Below are positions 5,487-5,512 of a stretch of 5,512 bases of DNA, piece by piece (position 1 is the stretch's first letter; the number at the start of each line of letters is the position of its first letter). Both the position numbers and the translations under genes were made by a program. The DNA is taken from contig DMLD01000149.1 of the NCBI GenBank assembly GCA_003453515.1, forward strand, positions 1 to 5,512, read 5' to 3'. Origin of the DNA: Lachnospiraceae bacterium (GTDB lineage Bacteria > Bacillota > Clostridia > Lachnospirales > Lachnospiraceae). Below the pieces are notes generated by a model that saw only the letters and a list, made by a program, of their open reading frames with translations, was not told the origin of the DNA and made no database searches.

Positions 5487-5512
5487 GAAAAGAATAATTG
5501 AACAATATGTGT

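Noticed and set aside
5488..5506. Possible Rex (NADH-sensing repressor) site near TTGTTCAAT upstream of the -35
   Set aside because: Only one half resembles the TTGTTAA half-site and the second half is missing. The small ATTG-TT-CAAT palindrome here has only 4-base arms. Rex control of rnf would be sensible but is not supported by these bases.

Overview
The window is one compact gene cluster on the minus strand. It is a complete rnf operon in the order rnfC-rnfD-rnfG-rnfE-rnfA-rnfB, followed within 20 bases by the first codons of serS (seryl-tRNA synthetase), which runs off the left edge. The order C-D-G-E-A-B is the one usual in Firmicutes and acetogens; proteobacteria normally have A-B-C-D-G-E. 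RnfB is of the long, cysteine-rich clostridial type. Strong AAAGGAGG ribosome-binding sites stand before all six rnf genes and the promoter is of the ordinary sigma-A type. Together with the fairly balanced base composition, this points to an anaerobic member of the class Clostridia, plausibly a gut or rumen Lachnospiraceae. The genus cannot be fixed from these bases.

Layout, read in the direction of transcription (right to left). Positions 5512-5380 hold the upstream region: an extended -10 promoter (TTGCGT, 17 bases, TATAAT), a predicted start near 5451-5453, and a leader of about 72 bases that opens with a possible hairpin. rnfC starts at a GTG (5379). The next four genes are joined with no gap or by 1-4 base overlaps. 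rnfB follows rnfA after 18 bases, and serS follows rnfB after 20 bases. No terminator, tRNA, CRISPR array, insertion sequence or other mobile element is visible, and there is no gene-free stretch longer than about 135 bases.

How the genes work together. Rnf is a membrane-bound ferredoxin:NAD+ oxidoreductase that couples electron transfer to export of Na+ or H+. RnfB carries several iron-sulfur clusters and takes electrons from reduced ferredoxin. RnfA and RnfE are paired six-helix proteins with conserved membrane cysteines that hold a [2Fe-2S] cluster. RnfD and RnfG carry covalently attached FMN. RnfC binds NAD(H) and FMN and has two [4Fe-4S] motifs. All six proteins look intact, with key motifs present. 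The flavin transferase (ApbE/Ftp) needed for RnfD and RnfG is not in the window. The coupling ion cannot be read from the sequence.

I do not see an undescribed system here. The points worth a second look are modest: serS sitting directly behind rnfB with no visible terminator or T-box, the hairpin at the mRNA 5' end, the charged tails of RnfC and RnfE, and the run of GTG starts.
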